Shown in pieces: positions 32,901 through 43,800 of a stretch of DNA of 64,000 nt. Below the pieces are notes generated by a model. It made no database searches, was not told the origin of the DNA, and saw only the letters and a program-made list of their open reading frames with translations. The stretch is taken from contig CM060693.1 of NCBI GenBank assembly GCA_030686995.1, positions 122,439,228 through 122,503,227 of the forward strand, in the 5' to 3' direction. Source of the DNA: Artemisia argyi. Its lineage: Eukaryota; Streptophyta; Magnoliopsida; Asterales; Asteraceae. How positions within the stretch are numbered: position 1 is the first letter of the stretch; every line of letters starts with the position of its first letter. Made by a program: the position numbers and the translations under genes.

Positions 32901-33672
32901 ATCATCGGATCATCTTTCTCTTCAAAAAGAATACAATGATTTGAGAACGTCATACAATGCCTTAAAAGCAAAGTTTGATGTTCTTAACCGGTCAAAAGGA
33001 AAATCTCAAGTTTCAAACGAGTCTAAACCACAAGTAAGTGTTTCAGAGAAGGTCTACACGGGTGAATCTTCCAAACCATTTTCGAAAAAGGTTTCTCAGT
33101 TTACAACCTATTCTTTGCAAAAAGGAAGGAAGTTTTCAAAGAGACCTAATTTTTCTGAAACATTTACTCCTCAAACGGTTTCAAATGCAAGTGCTCTAAA
33201 CGAACAGAATCAAGTTTTTCAAACTCCATACTCTCGTTTTACTCCGGTGAAGCCAGTGTGGAAACCAAAGCAAAGCCGTTCAAAACATTTGAATTATTCA
33301 TACTCTGAAATGCTTCCGCTACAACAAAGGAATGGCTATGCTTTGAAAAATCCTAATTCTGGAAGGTTTCCATTCACCTCAAAAACGAATTTTCGAAATG
33401 AAACTCCGAGTTTCAACAATGGATGGAGAACTTCTTCTTCAAGTTTTAAAACTCCAAGAGAAACACCGAGTTTCTCAAACAACTTTCAAAAGCAAAAGAG
33501 TTTTAAATCACCATTGATTCCACGAGCTTTATTTCAAAATGAAACACAGGTTTTCAGTCCTCGTTGGAATTCAACTTCTTTGTCTCGGATTGACACAACT
33601 TTCAAATGGATTTCAAAATATGGTAAACCCATTGGCGCCGTGCTTAAATGGGTTCCAAAAGTTGTTGTCTAA
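29977..33672 (+). CDS. 1231-residue coiled-coil gag-like protein of element E
   Basis: The start ATG is the first in a long frame after the leader array, in context AACAATGG. Residues 1-160 are predicted helical. Residues 160-205 are Lys/Glu-rich coiled coil. Residues 215-340 are acidic and Ser-rich. Heptad-like coiled coil covers about 340-520 and 690-1010. Between them is a compact block near 590-690 (YHGFVYGGLQLTDFPKAPF). The last 220 residues are basic, rich in Ser, Phe, Asn and Gln, ending KWVPKVVV. I see no CCHC knuckle, protease, integrase or polymerase motif. Similar coiled-coil regions, as I recall, follow gag in Asteraceae copia polyproteins, so a particle-forming or RNA-binding role is inferred. 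A host-derived origin is not excluded. Confidence 0.8.
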   Translation: MEKEQNERETQVRIKLAMHSKEKCLIHFESVKHHCVVLSEARQPLFGLSFRRTFETLFGSEMDFVTFMRNLQNNIVQLEMQIQQESDCMVGFRELKTQLKGFMTMDMRAFKNSWDYESSSSLWKKYFTSIEVEVFRNQLLNHMYILETVLNARSLHLMEMQKKKRDSDEKERSTSRNEIEKLKREKEQKVREMQLKEIEVIIKETEKDFQKEDDMVNEGDASNDSLVFTGSDSSSGQQVESSSPSYDSDADVIKRNDAVWDTEDDHIRPSSDSETFTKVQHSNNNGVVFDNVFAHNQTHPEHPESISETYVVEQNDSNITFDTPDMDPNRGEPAQDGSSYEQDRALFASLINNFKHELEKCKEDNRKAKQANVLLTKELERFKEMEKGFQNVTKRKAELEFENSNLKSQAQKFEMNGESVKPLLKRNEELEVGYREAVLREKRSIQNLDTQMVVNNRKVQALLKENNDLKSENSKLQKTTSNFEIVNTKLENENKEFLKRTNDLENKLRKLGQTSQTFNMLPTKDEEVEKQTSGIGFVNSAQLENGKPCVLNKVKKLTPILYNAEDMGKELSDDLLFESQDILKSEEEKRLKVKQTKNPLSYHGFVYGGLQLTDFPKAPFKRKDTNVKRFFKEAQLATYDATLWQNKSRKQFCNLKHHIEHTLKAIWFKQVNIDNSVWSNPLSSDVRLKIEVQKILKDEIEPHVKNLNLSFANFEKHLVTEMREDLKYVHSLEDEFDEKCLILDIQKEFFTNQIESFKSKSVCHEKVNENFEQTSSLKSENLCLKKKITELSQEATDVKAELSKRTAQFEKHLAILEAQSISFQLKLQEKNENSLTSVLKEKEKIFEEKCDDTNIKFDFDEFDTKNLELENAVASLQKENEHLKQTYKNLFDSIKRSRVQNQTSNKSDSQIVPNHVFEKEKSVLQKKIVELEKTIAQQIKDFGDAKNDFSIETEKYEKYFAHLENQNASLQEKLASSDHLSLQKEYNDLRTSYNALKAKFDVLNRSKGKSQVSNESKPQVSVSEKVYTGESSKPFSKKVSQFTTYSLQKGRKFSKRPNFSETFTPQTVSNASALNEQNQVFQTPYSRFTPVKPVWKPKQSRSKHLNYSYSEMLPLQQRNGYALKNPNSGRFPFTSKTNFRNETPSFNNGWRTSSSSFKTPRETPSFSNNFQKQKSFKSPLIPRALFQNETQVFSPRWNSTSLSRIDTTFKWISKYGKPIGAVLKWVPKVVV

Positions 33673-35978
33673 TCTAAAAACATAATGGCTTTCGTATACT
33701 TCAGTACGAAACCCGGACTTCAAAATAATGACTTCTTAGTATTTCAGCTAAGGACTCGTTCTTCAAAGAAAGGAAAGTGCTTAAATCATTCAAAGTTTTT
33801 TAAATATCTTTTGAGCACTTATCCTAAAAACATAATGGCTTATGCACACATTACAGTGTATAACCCGCGATTTTCAAAGAAAGGACCCTGTTGTACATTT
33901 CTGTGCGACAATCCTAAAAGATAAGAAGACTTCTCACCAAAAAGCTTATCAAAGTCTTCTTAATTTTTTTTTGTGCAAAATTTTGAAATGTTTCTAAAGG
34001 TTTTCAAAACTTTTCAAGATATTACTCCCTCAAATCCTTCAAATCAGATATTTACTCAAAATGTTCTAATTTTGAGGGGGAGTAATATAAAGTGGTTCCA
34101 AAAAGATCATGCTTAAAGGAAACAAATTCGGAATTAACAAACATCCGTTTCTCCCATAAGCTATCCAAAAAGAAAAGGTTTTAATCAATTGGTATCAAAA
34201 ATACCATGGATATGCTATTTTTGAGGGGGAGAAGACGTGATTATAATGTGATCGTCTTGAATCTCATGAGAGCTCGACTCAGATATGACCCAAGAATTGA
34301 CGAAACAACAAAAGTTAGTAATCAAAAAGACCTATCCTCGACGGGTAATAACATCAAGTTAGTTACTAGAGCTAGTTGTCACCTAAAAGCTGACAATGGA
34401 ACTCTTTAACTAGCCACGTAAGCGTGTCTCGAAAAGGATTTGTCTTAGTAGAAATGTACCGTTTCGAGAAACTTTCTGTGGATATGACCAGGCCGGGTAA
34501 TAACTTCAAGCTAGTCTAACTAGTGATGTAAGCGTGTCTCGAATCGGTTGTGTTCATTGAAAGTGGATCAATTCAAAAAGTGCAAATTCCTCACGCATGT
34601 GCAAATTTCTTAACAATCCATGAGCACATGTGAAGGGGGAGTCCTTCAAATGAAATGCAAAACTCTCGAAGTGTTAACAAAGTATGTTTTATTATCATAA
34701 ACACTTTGAGAGATTTTCACAAATGGTTTGATGGCAACAATAGGATAGTCATGATGTTATAAGGTGACTAAGGTTAGGAAAAACCGTCCTATGATCCGCC
34801 AGAGCCGGAGGGATCTACCCAAGGACAATTCCAATAGAGTAGAATTAGAAGTCCTTAGGTATGATTGAAAAAAGGAGAAAATGAGAAAGGAGAAAGAAGG
34901 GGTTGAAGAATTAAAAAGAAAAGTTATGAAAAAGGGTGAAAAGAAATAGCCCTCCATATGTTCAACCTTAGGGCAGACACCGGGTTCAATTCATATGCTA
35001 TCGGTTGTTACTAAGGTGACACTGGTATTGAAGACAAGACGTCATGGACCCAGTGACGCACTGCACTAAACCTTCTAGCCACTCAAGTTCTCTTAAAAGA
35101 GCTTGTTTCATTCTCACGGGGAACCGGTGTAATCTATCGACTTATCTCTTAGAGATGGTTGATATTGAAGCAGGAGACCCATCCCTAGTCTCCGCATAGG
35201 AAACCAAATTATGCACTTATCGAGTCTAGAGCCATGAGATACATCAAAAAGATCTCTTAGGATACACTTCCTATGAATACACTTGTGTTCGCCAAAAAGG
35301 ACACAAGTTGTAAGAGTCTTTATGAGATCTACGGATCTTGCCTTATATATCATGATGGTTACTATGTTTCAAACGGTCTACAGTCGTGGAGTGATCCCCA
35401 GCGACTCACCCAGTCATTGAGCTACCTTGTAGGTCTCGTAAGCTCCTTCGGGGGTATCTGACATGGGAACGGCCTTGGTAAGGGTTAGAAGGAGTCTTCA
35501 CACTATGCTGTTGACGATCTCTAATTCCGAACCTGTAAGTACCGGTTGATTTATTGCTAACTGTTTTATGCAGGTACTCATAAATGTTCCTTGGAGAAAG
35601 ACCGTTACCATCACTCTAAGATCCACATGCTCATACCCTGTAAAGCTCTCTTCAAAGATCTAAGCTAAGCAAAGCTCAGAACGTTTCTAAGTCAAAGTCA
35701 AAGAAACTTCAAACTAAAGAAACAAAGACTAAAGTCAAAGAAAAGAGAACTTCTCAAAGATTCAAAGTCAAACAAAGTATGAGCATGTTGGAAAAGACGT
35801 AAAGACAACAGAATAAAGATGTTGTCCAAAGGCAAGAAAGATCACAAAGCATGATTGGAACAAAGGAACTAGCAAAACTATTACACAACAAGACTCAAAG
35901 TTCAAAAAGAACAAGCTTTAAAGATCAAAGATCAAGGTCACAAAAGAGAGATCTCAATGATCACCCTTAGGGGGAGAT
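33673..35978 (+). other. Element E 3' region, no gene, several polypurine-like tracts
   Basis: No frame longer than 80 codons looks real. GAGGGGGAG-type tracts occur at 34074-34082, 34223-34234, 34632-34641 and 35969-35978; only the last abuts the LTR. A partial direct repeat (CCTAAAAACATAATGGCTT) starts near 33675 and 33823. Another (GGGTAATAAC to GTAAGCGTGTCTCGAA) lies at about 34340-34430 and 34495-34545. The stretch probably replaces the pol region of an autonomous relative. Confidence 0.6.
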
Positions 35979-36388
35979 TGTTAGCATTAGAAGTGTTGAT
36001 CATTTATGCAATCAAAGAGAGATCTCAATGATCGTCCCTTAGGGGGAGATTGTTAGGATTAAAAGTGACGATCATTATTGAGTCAAGTAGTTAGTTAAAT
36101 ATATTCAATGTAATAGTTAGTAAATGCTAGTTTACTAAGTTTAGGAGTATTATTTATGCTTGTATAAAGTCTAAGGGCTAGTTATGTAATATGGTCAAAG
36201 ATATGTGAAGCCCTAGACTACAAGTATAAATACCCATGTAAGGCCTCATTTAGAGGTTGGTTCTCTTGGTAATTACAAGGTTATTATTTCACACACTAGA
36301 GTTCCCATCCTCTCTCTCTCTACCTTACTTTCTCTCTCTAGATCTAAGCAAGATTCATATGTGAAATAGGTTGTTCTACGGTCCTACA
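35979..36388 (+). repeat. 3' LTR of element E
   Basis: This is the same length and apparently the same sequence as the 5' LTR. Its embedded second polypurine tract is at 36041-36050 and the second LTR start at 36051. TCCTG follows. Confidence 0.92.
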
Positions 36389-36772
36389 TCCTGTTTGCTC
36401 CATCAAACTTGTTTTTGATTGATTTGTGATGTTGTTTGTTGGGTTGTCTACTCTATAATAATATTGGGCACAGTTTTCTATGGTATCCCACGCTTCTTCA
36501 TCATTTAATTCCCTAGGGCCCCCATTGGCAAAATCATCGATGCGCATTTGGTCACATTGGCTGACACGATAGTAAAAGGTTTCGGTTAGGGATGATAAAG
36601 AGAAACTATGATGAGGGAATTTTCGAAGTAAAATTTTAAAACGAGTCCATGCATCATATATGGGTTCATCTCGATATTGTTTGAAATTCGAGATGTCAAC
36701 AGGGTAGAATGGCCTTTTTGGTTGGTGGTATGGTGGATTCGCGTACTCCATAATGGTGAACGGAATAGTCAA
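36389..36772 (-). CDS. Element C gag-derived protein, N-terminal segment
   Basis: On the minus strand the likely start is the Met at 36751 (MEYANPP), by comparison with B and F; the Met at 36772 is also in frame. A short N-terminus is joined to an Athila gag piece (YDAWTRFKILLRK...DEEAWDTIENCAQ) that aligns with F residues of the form EAWARFKDLLRK...EESWEIIDELA. The central gag domain is missing, as in B. Element E interrupts the frame at 36389-36393; the frame resumes at 28631 without a shift. Confidence 0.75.
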
Positions 36773-36904
36773 TGGAAATTACGAACAAACACACAAAGAA
36801 AAAGATAGACTAAAGAAGACCTAAAAATAAAAATAAAATCTTACTAGAAAGGAATCTAGCAAGTAGACCTAATAAAAAGAAATTCTAACCTAGACAATAA
36901 CTAT

Positions 36905-36927
36905 TCCCCGGCAGCGGCGCCAAAAAC
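36905..36927 (-). promoter_or_regulatory. Primer-binding site of element C
   Basis: On the minus strand TTGGCGCCGCTGCCGGGGAA follows the LTR, close to the Asp-tRNA primer site TGGCGCCGTTGCCGGGGA typical of Athila and Tat. Confidence 0.85.
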
Positions 36928-36928
36928 T

Positions 36929-38336
36929 TGATGCGTGGGAATCGCACCTTGCTTTACCTCTCGAGGGATCTCGCGAGGCTTACAACCCCCACCAGGCAGT
37001 GTACCTGATCGTTGTAGTATAGTATAGTGACAAGTACCGGGGGATTGATCGTTCAGCTTAGGAATAGTGTCGCTAGGATTAGAAAACCTAATTAATAGTT
37101 CTAGAGGTGAGAGATGATTATTTTTGTATTTTTATATTTTTATGAAAGCAATTAAAATCTCGGGTTTTGAAAGAGTGGGCGGAATTAGTTGTTATTCAAC
37201 TAACCCAAAAACTACTTTGTAACTAATTAAACTAATGAAAATAAAATTAAACTAATATTAAACTAAGGTTGTGAGCAGTAATTGGAGAAATTGTGTTTAC
37301 TTAGACTTCATTACTCCCTAGATATCTTTTACATGTCAATTACTTGTTACACTTGTATGAATGACGGGTTGTATTCCTTAATACCATTCGTGGAGTGGCA
37401 TACATAACTCCCCAACTCTATGAGCTCTTATCTCCTCCTACACCATGACCCAGCACAACTATAGGGATTGTAAACAGTGGCTCATGCATTAAATACAACC
37501 AATAAAGACCTAGTACGCCTCGGTTCATGTTTCTTAAGACGTTCAAGCATGTTACCATTTGGAGATCTGCCAGTTTTCTTAAGCCTAACATATAAAATCA
37601 TTCATTCAAAACAAGAATAGACAAGTAATCAAAACATAATCAACATCTAGGTTTCATTAGATCTAAGCAAACACAAGAGAGATCTAGCCTAGCATAGTAG
37701 AATTAAGATAAGAACAAAAGATAAACAACCAACACATAGACATATTGATTGAATTAAGAGTATACTTATCTCAATTACAATGCAAGGTCTCAAGGGTTTG
37801 GAACCTTTGAAAAACCTGTAAAAGAGGCACCAAAATCGTCTTTAGGGTTTCACCAAAACTTCTCCTTTTTAATGAAAAAACTAGAAAACTATATATAGGA
37901 AAATCGTCCTGACGGCGTCAAGAGTAAAATCTGACGCCATCAACTCGCCGCCATACACTTCCTCGGACGCCCTAGATCCAATCGTGACGGCCTATGTGAC
38001 GCCGTCACCACCTTCGGTAAATTAATCTTGGCCACTTTGACGCCGTCATAACTTCATCTGACGCCGTCACCAGCTACGGTAAATTATTCTCCCTGTCTGA
38101 CGCCGTCAAGAGCAAACCCTTGACGCCGTCACCTTGTATTTCCAGCTTGGATTTTTGGTACTTTGTCGTTTTCTTCACTTTATGCTCCAAAAACGTCCAA
38201 AATAGCCTCTTTTCCAGAATTCACTTTCCAAACACCTAAAATCACAAAAGGAACGATTTAGGGCAATATTTGATCAAATAAATTCGGATTCGGGCTTAAA
38301 TGACCCCCTAAAAACGGATCATTTTTCGCCTCATCA
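36929..38336 (-). repeat. 5' LTR of element C
   Basis: This is nearly identical to 23904-25311. The TGACGNCGTCA cluster is at about 37908-38133 and CTATATATAG at 37889-37898. It is followed by GAAGC at 38337. Confidence 0.93.
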
Positions 38337-38341
38337 GAAGC

Positions 38342-39703
38342 TTACAACCCCCACAAGGCAGTGTACCTGATCGTTGTAGTATAGTATAGTGACAAGTACC
38401 GGGGGATTGATCGTTCAGCTAGGAATAGTGTCGCTAGGATTAGAAAACCTAAACACTAGTTCTAAAGATGACGGAAGATTATTTTTGTATTTTTATATTT
38501 TTTAGAAAGCAAGTAAAAAATCTCGAGTTTGAAGGATTTGGGCGGAATTAGTTGCTAGTCAACTAACCCAATACTAAAGATGCAATCAAAATAAAATACT
38601 AGAAATGAGAATAAAACTAAATTAAACTAAGGTTGTGAGCAATAAGTGGAGAAATGTGTTTACTTAGATTTCACTACTCCCTAGATATCTTTTACACGTT
38701 AATTACTTGTTATAGTTGCGTGGATGACGGATTGTATTCCTTAATACCATTCATGGGGTGGCACACTTAATTCCCCAATCCTATGAGTGCCTACTTCACT
38801 CCTATGTCGAGCCGGCTAAGAAGCTCCTAACATGGGATCATTAGAATTTACTCATGCATTAAATACAACCAATAAAACCTAGTGCACATCGGTTCATATT
38901 TCCTAAGACGTTCAAGCATGTTACCATTTGGAGATCTGCCAGTTTTCTTAAGCCTAACATCGAAGTCATTCATCCAATACAACCATAAACAAGTAATCAA
39001 CACATAATCAACATCTAGGTTTCATTAAATCTAAGCAAACACAAGATAAATCTAGCCTAGCATGGTGGAATTAAGACAAGCACAAGATATAGACAACCAA
39101 CACATAGACATATTGATTGAATTAGAAGAACAATTATCTCAATTACACATGTAAGGGTTCAAGGGCTGAAAACCCTTGAAAAACCTGTAAAAATCGTATA
39201 TGGTTCCGCCTTAGGGTTTCTCCAAACTTGTTCTTTTTTAATGAATGAAAATTAGAAAACTATATATAGGAAATTGAGGCTGACGACGTCAAGACCAAAT
39301 AGGTAACGCCGTCATCTCGCCGCCAAAAGAATTCTCGGACTGCCTTGATCTACATCTGACGCTGTCATGTATTAACTTTTTCCAGGCCGTCACATATTTT
39401 ACTCTTGACGCTATTCCTTGTGACGCCTTCATTTCTGTACTGAGCCGTCATGAAAATTACTCTTGACGCCGTCAAATTGTTACTCTTGACGCCGTCACCT
39501 ACTGTTCCCAGCTTGGAAAATTAAGTCTTTGGCGTTTTCTTCACTTTTATGCTCCAAAAACGTCCGAATTGCTTCATTTTCCAGATTTCTCTCTCAAAGT
39601 ACCTAAAATCACAAAAGGAACGATTTAGGGCAATATTTGATCAAATAAATTCAATTCCGGGCTTAAATGACCCCCTAAAAGTGGTTCATTTTTCGCCTCA
39701 TCA
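38342..39703 (-). repeat. Element B 5' LTR, outer fragment
   Basis: This continues the LTR cut at 23903 and ends CCTCATCA against element G gag. The palindrome cluster is at about 39280-39500 and CTATATATAG at 39260-39269. Confidence 0.88.
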
Positions 39704-40832
39704 GCTTGGCAGACCGCACTCCCTAAGTGAAAGCCCTTCGAGCTCGGACTCAGAGGAAAAATGGCGTAAGCGCCGCAAAAGGGCCAAATCCTCAAGTGAT
39801 TCCACAGACAACAAGGACAAAGAAACAGGACACTGGAAGTCCAAGAGAAGACATCGCGATGAGGAAGACGAAGATATATCCCTTCCTTGGCGCCGCCAAA
39901 AGGTCGATGCATTCACACGGCTCATCAGCGATTATTCAGAAGATAAGAGAAGGCGCATGCCCGCCAATGTTAAAACATATGATGGGACGGGTGATCCTGA
40001 TGACCATCTAAAACTTTTCGAATCAGCCGCTACTATCGAAAATTGGCCACAACCTGTGTGGTGTCACATGTTTAACTCCACATTGGTGGGGAATGCGCGA
40101 ACCTGGTTTAGTAAGCTGCCACGGAAAAGCATAAACGGGTTTGAAGAGTTGCGAAAGGCATTCCGTTTGAACTTTACTCAAAGAAAGAAGTGCGCCAAGA
40201 ACCCTGTCGAACTCGCTAGAGCAAAACAGCGCCAAGGGGAATCCACAAGCGCTTACGTGGAGCGCTATAAGGATAAATGCATACACGTCAAGGCGTGCCC
40301 TGAAGTACTAAAGATCTCAGGGTTCATGAATGGGATCAATAACTCAGAGCTTATCAGGAGATTAAATGATAAGGTTCCCCAAACATTTGATGAACTGATG
40401 AAGCGCACCACGTCCTTTATCCAAGGGGAAGCAGCTGCTATGGATAGTAAGAAAGGTTACTCAAATTACAGGTCACAAGAACAACCCAGGAGACAATCCA
40501 ATGACCAAAGTAGCAACCGCAGCAAAAACTATCGCAGTCAGGGTAACGGACGAGATAATGACAAATACACTCCATTAACGAAGACTCCAAGGGAGATATT
40601 TGCGACAGAAGGTGCAAACTTCCCGAAACCTCCACCAATGCGCACCCCAGAGAATAGGCGCGTCGAAAGTGGGTAATGTGAATACCATGGGCAAAAGGGC
40701 CACACCACCAACGAGTGTGTCCAATTGCGCCAACTAATTGACAAATTAGTTAAAGAGGGCAAAATGGATCACCTCGTTAAGAACATCAAGGAGGGGAAAG
40801 ATAAACAGAAGAATAGGGGCAAGAAATAGACA
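39704..40832 (+). pseudogene. Tat-type gag, 5' truncated, nonsense codons
   Basis: A Ser/Arg-rich start is followed by a retrotransposon gag domain (WCHMFNSTLVGNARTWFSKLP to ELARAKQRQGESTSAYVERY). A C-x2-H-x4-H-x4-C knuckle (CEYHGQKGHTTNEC, from 40677) comes just after a TAA at 40674-40676, which probably replaced a Tyr codon. A TAG follows at 40827-40829. The N-terminus is lost where element B sits; the ATG at 39549 belongs to the antisense strand of the B LTR and gives only a chance chimera. Confidence 0.8.
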
Positions 40833-43800
40833 ACTAAAAACAAGGCTGACACCATCTACATGATACAATCATGGCAGCGGAAGACAAGGCAAAAGGTCGG
40901 CCAAAAGTTTTCCTATAGGAACGAAATCTCTTTCCCCACTCTGACTGCGGACAACGCAGTAGTGGAACCGCTCACCATTGAGATACATACAGGGGGTCAC
41001 GATATCCACCGCATGTATGTTGATGGGGGACCATCCGCAGAAATCATGTACAAACATTGCTTCAAAATGCTGTGACCTGATATACGAAGCCAACTAATTC
41101 CAGCCACGATGTCACTGACTGGCTTCACAGGAGAAAATATATGGCCTATAGGGAAATTACGATTACTGATGGCCGTTGGTAATGAGCAACACTCTACGGC
41201 GGCATGGATGAACTTTATGGTAATCAGATCCCCGTCGCCATACAATGGAATTATTGGAAGACCAGGAATATCAGCTATGCGCGCGGTACCATCCACGGCA
41301 CATGGGATGCTCAAATTCCTAGTAGAAGGAGGTATTGTTACCCTCTACCATACCACTGTGTCACCAAAAGAATGTAACACGGTGACGAGTGAGACCCCGC
41401 GCATTCCAGAACAGCACGCAGCTAAAGTGCTGAACCTGAAGGTCGCAATCCATCCTAACTACCCGGATCAGGAGATATCAATTGGGGGATCGCTGTCTGA
41501 CAAAGGAAAAGCGGCCGTGTACACACTCCTGCAAAGGAATCTAGACATCTTTGAGTGGGAACCAAATCACATGACGGCCGTACCATGATCAATTACAGAG
41601 CACAAGCTGAAAATCTGACAAGGATACCCTCCAATAAGGCAGAACAAGCGCGGCCAAGCTCCAGAACGCGCAAAAGCCATTCTAGAGGAAGTACACAAAT
41701 TGGTAGATGCAGGCATCATGCGAGAAGTCTACTACCATGACTGGCTCTCCAATCCAGTAATGGTAAAAAAGAGTGATGGCAGCTGGAGGATGTGCGTGGA
41801 TTTCACTGATCTCAACAAAGCATGTCCATAAGACTGCTACCCGCTACCAGAGATCGATTGGAAGATAGAATCTTTGTGCGGATATCCCTTTAAATGCTTC
41901 CTAGACGCATACAAAGGGTACCACAAAATTTAGATGGCCAAGGAAGACGAGGAGAAAACAACTTTCCACACAAGTCAAGGGGTCGACTACTACACAAAAA
42001 TGCCTTTTGGCCTAAAGAATGCGGGAGCCACTTACCAACGGTTGGTAGACAACACATTTGAGAAGCAAGTGGGCCGCAACCTGGAGGTTTATGTTGATGA
42101 CCTTGTCATAAAGAGTCATACTGAGGAAGAGTTGGTGCGCGACATTGAAGAAACATTCAAAACGCTGGGAAGGATCAACATGAAGTTAAACCCCAAGAAG
42201 TGCACTTTTGGCGCTACAGAAGGCATGTTTCTCGGATATTTGATAGAGCCTAATGGCATTAAACCCTGCCCAGAAAAAACAAAGGCTGTCGTCCAACTCC
42301 CTTCACCACGCACATTGAAAGAAGTCCAGTCCTTGAATGGAAAATTAGCTGGGCTGCATCGGTTCTTGTCCAAATCAGTGGATAAGTCACTTCCTCTCTT
42401 TAAAACACTCACGAAGTGTACAAAAAAGGGATATTTTTGTTGGACTGCGGAAGCGGAAGAAGCTTTTCAACAGCTTAAGCAACATATAGTAGCGCTTCCC
42501 ACACTAGTCGCACCCCGACCAGTGGAAGAATTGATCATGTACTTGTCTGCAACTCATGGAGCAGTTAGCGCGGTGCTATTGATAGATAGAAACTCCGTAC
42601 AAACACCAGTATACTTTGTAAGCAAAGCACTCAAGAAGACAGAGATTAACTATACCGCAATGGAAAAGCTGGTCCAGGCTTTAGTATTCGCAGCTAAAAG
42701 ATTGCGCAGATACTTTCAAGCACACCCGATAACAGTAATCACAGACCAACCTATCAAGCAAGTTATATCTAAACCCGATGCATCGGGTCGGATACAAAAA
42801 TGGAGTATGTTATTAAGTGAGCATAATATCTCTTACAGACCATGCACTACGATTAAGGGGCAGATACTAGCAAACTTCATCAGTGAAAAACCAGATACTG
42901 AGGCTCCATCACCCAATAGCAAAACAGAACTACAAGAACCATGGATCCTATTCACGGATGGATCTTCGTGCATGGACGGGTCAGGCGCATGCCTTATCCT
43001 CACCAGCCCAGAAGGAATGGAATTCACTTACGCACTGCATTTTGATTCACAGCCACGAACAACGAGGCAGAATATGAAGCCCTAATCGCTGGATTACGCA
43101 TTGCAACTAAAATGGGTATACGCAACCTAGAAGCAAATGTCGATTCCCGATTAGTAGCCAATCATGTGTTGGGAGGTTATGTGGCTAAATAGGATAACAT
43201 GGTCCAATACTTAGACAAGACCAAGTCCCTAATTCAGAGCTTTGACAGGTTCACCATTAAACAAGTCCCTAGAGGAGAAAATAGGAAAGCGGATGCACTA
43301 AGAAAAATTGCATCTACAAGCTTTGCTCACCTGTCAAAACAGGTATTGGGAGAGACCTTGAAGAATAAATCCATCTCAGAGATGGAGATATCCACAGTAA
43401 TAAAGGAGCAGGATCCTACTTGGATGACCCCTATCATCGAATTCATAGGTAAGGGTGTCTTACCCCAAGAGTAGAAAGACGCTCGACGGATACGGCGCAC
43501 AACGCAGAGGTTTGAACTTCGAGATGGTATCCTATATCGACGTTCATTCCTACAACCATGGCTTCGGTGCGTTGGACCTCTTCAGGCAGATTACGTACTC
43601 CGAGAGATCCACGCTGGTTCATGCCATAGGCACTCAGGACCACGATCCATTGTGGCACGAGCCTTGCGGTCAAGATACTATTGGCCTACTATGCATCGCG
43701 ACGTGTGGGACATGATAAAGAAATGCAACGACTGCCAAGTCCACAGACCCATCCCGCGCTGACCACAACAAGAGCTAACGCCTATCACTTCACCGTGGCC

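Larger units (their letters stand above)
28637..36388 (+). mobile_element. Copia-lineage element E with intact LTRs and no pol
   Basis: Two 410-bp LTRs (28637-29046 and 35979-36388) are identical as far as I can see. TCCTG flanks both sides (28632-28636 and 36389-36393). The primer site matches the initiator-Met type and the polypurine tract AGGGGGAGAT is classic copia. The 6.9-kb interior holds one intact 1231-codon frame and no recognisable protease, integrase, reverse transcriptase or RNase H. It therefore looks like a gag-only element mobilised by a relative's enzymes, and it is the youngest insertion in the window. Confidence 0.9.
23904..38336 (-). mobile_element. Non-autonomous Athila-type element C
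   Basis: Two 1408-bp LTRs (23904-25311 and 36929-38336) lie in minus orientation, flanked by GAAGC (23899-23903 and 38337-38341). By eye they differ at about three places, so insertion is recent. The primer site is next to the right LTR and the polypurine tract next to the left one. Without the nested copia element E the element is about 6.7 kb. Its only gene is a reduced gag, split by E. It inserted into the 5' LTR of element B. Confidence 0.93.
12183..39703 (-). mobile_element. Athila-type non-autonomous element B, base of the nest, left end truncated
   Basis: On the minus strand the order is 5' LTR (39703-38342 plus 23903-23853), primer site, a short gag and a noncoding 3' region ending at 12183. 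Elements C, D and I interrupt it, each with a target duplication, and its parts rejoin cleanly when they are ignored. The 3' LTR and polypurine tract are missing: homology stops inside the last hairpin at about 12183-12190. The right border CCTCATCA at 39703 adjoins element G gag, so B probably inserted into G. Confidence 0.8.

Noticed and set aside
39549..39703. True start of element G gag at 39549
   Set aside because: The first 51 codons are the antisense strand of the element B LTR; the real gag start is lost.
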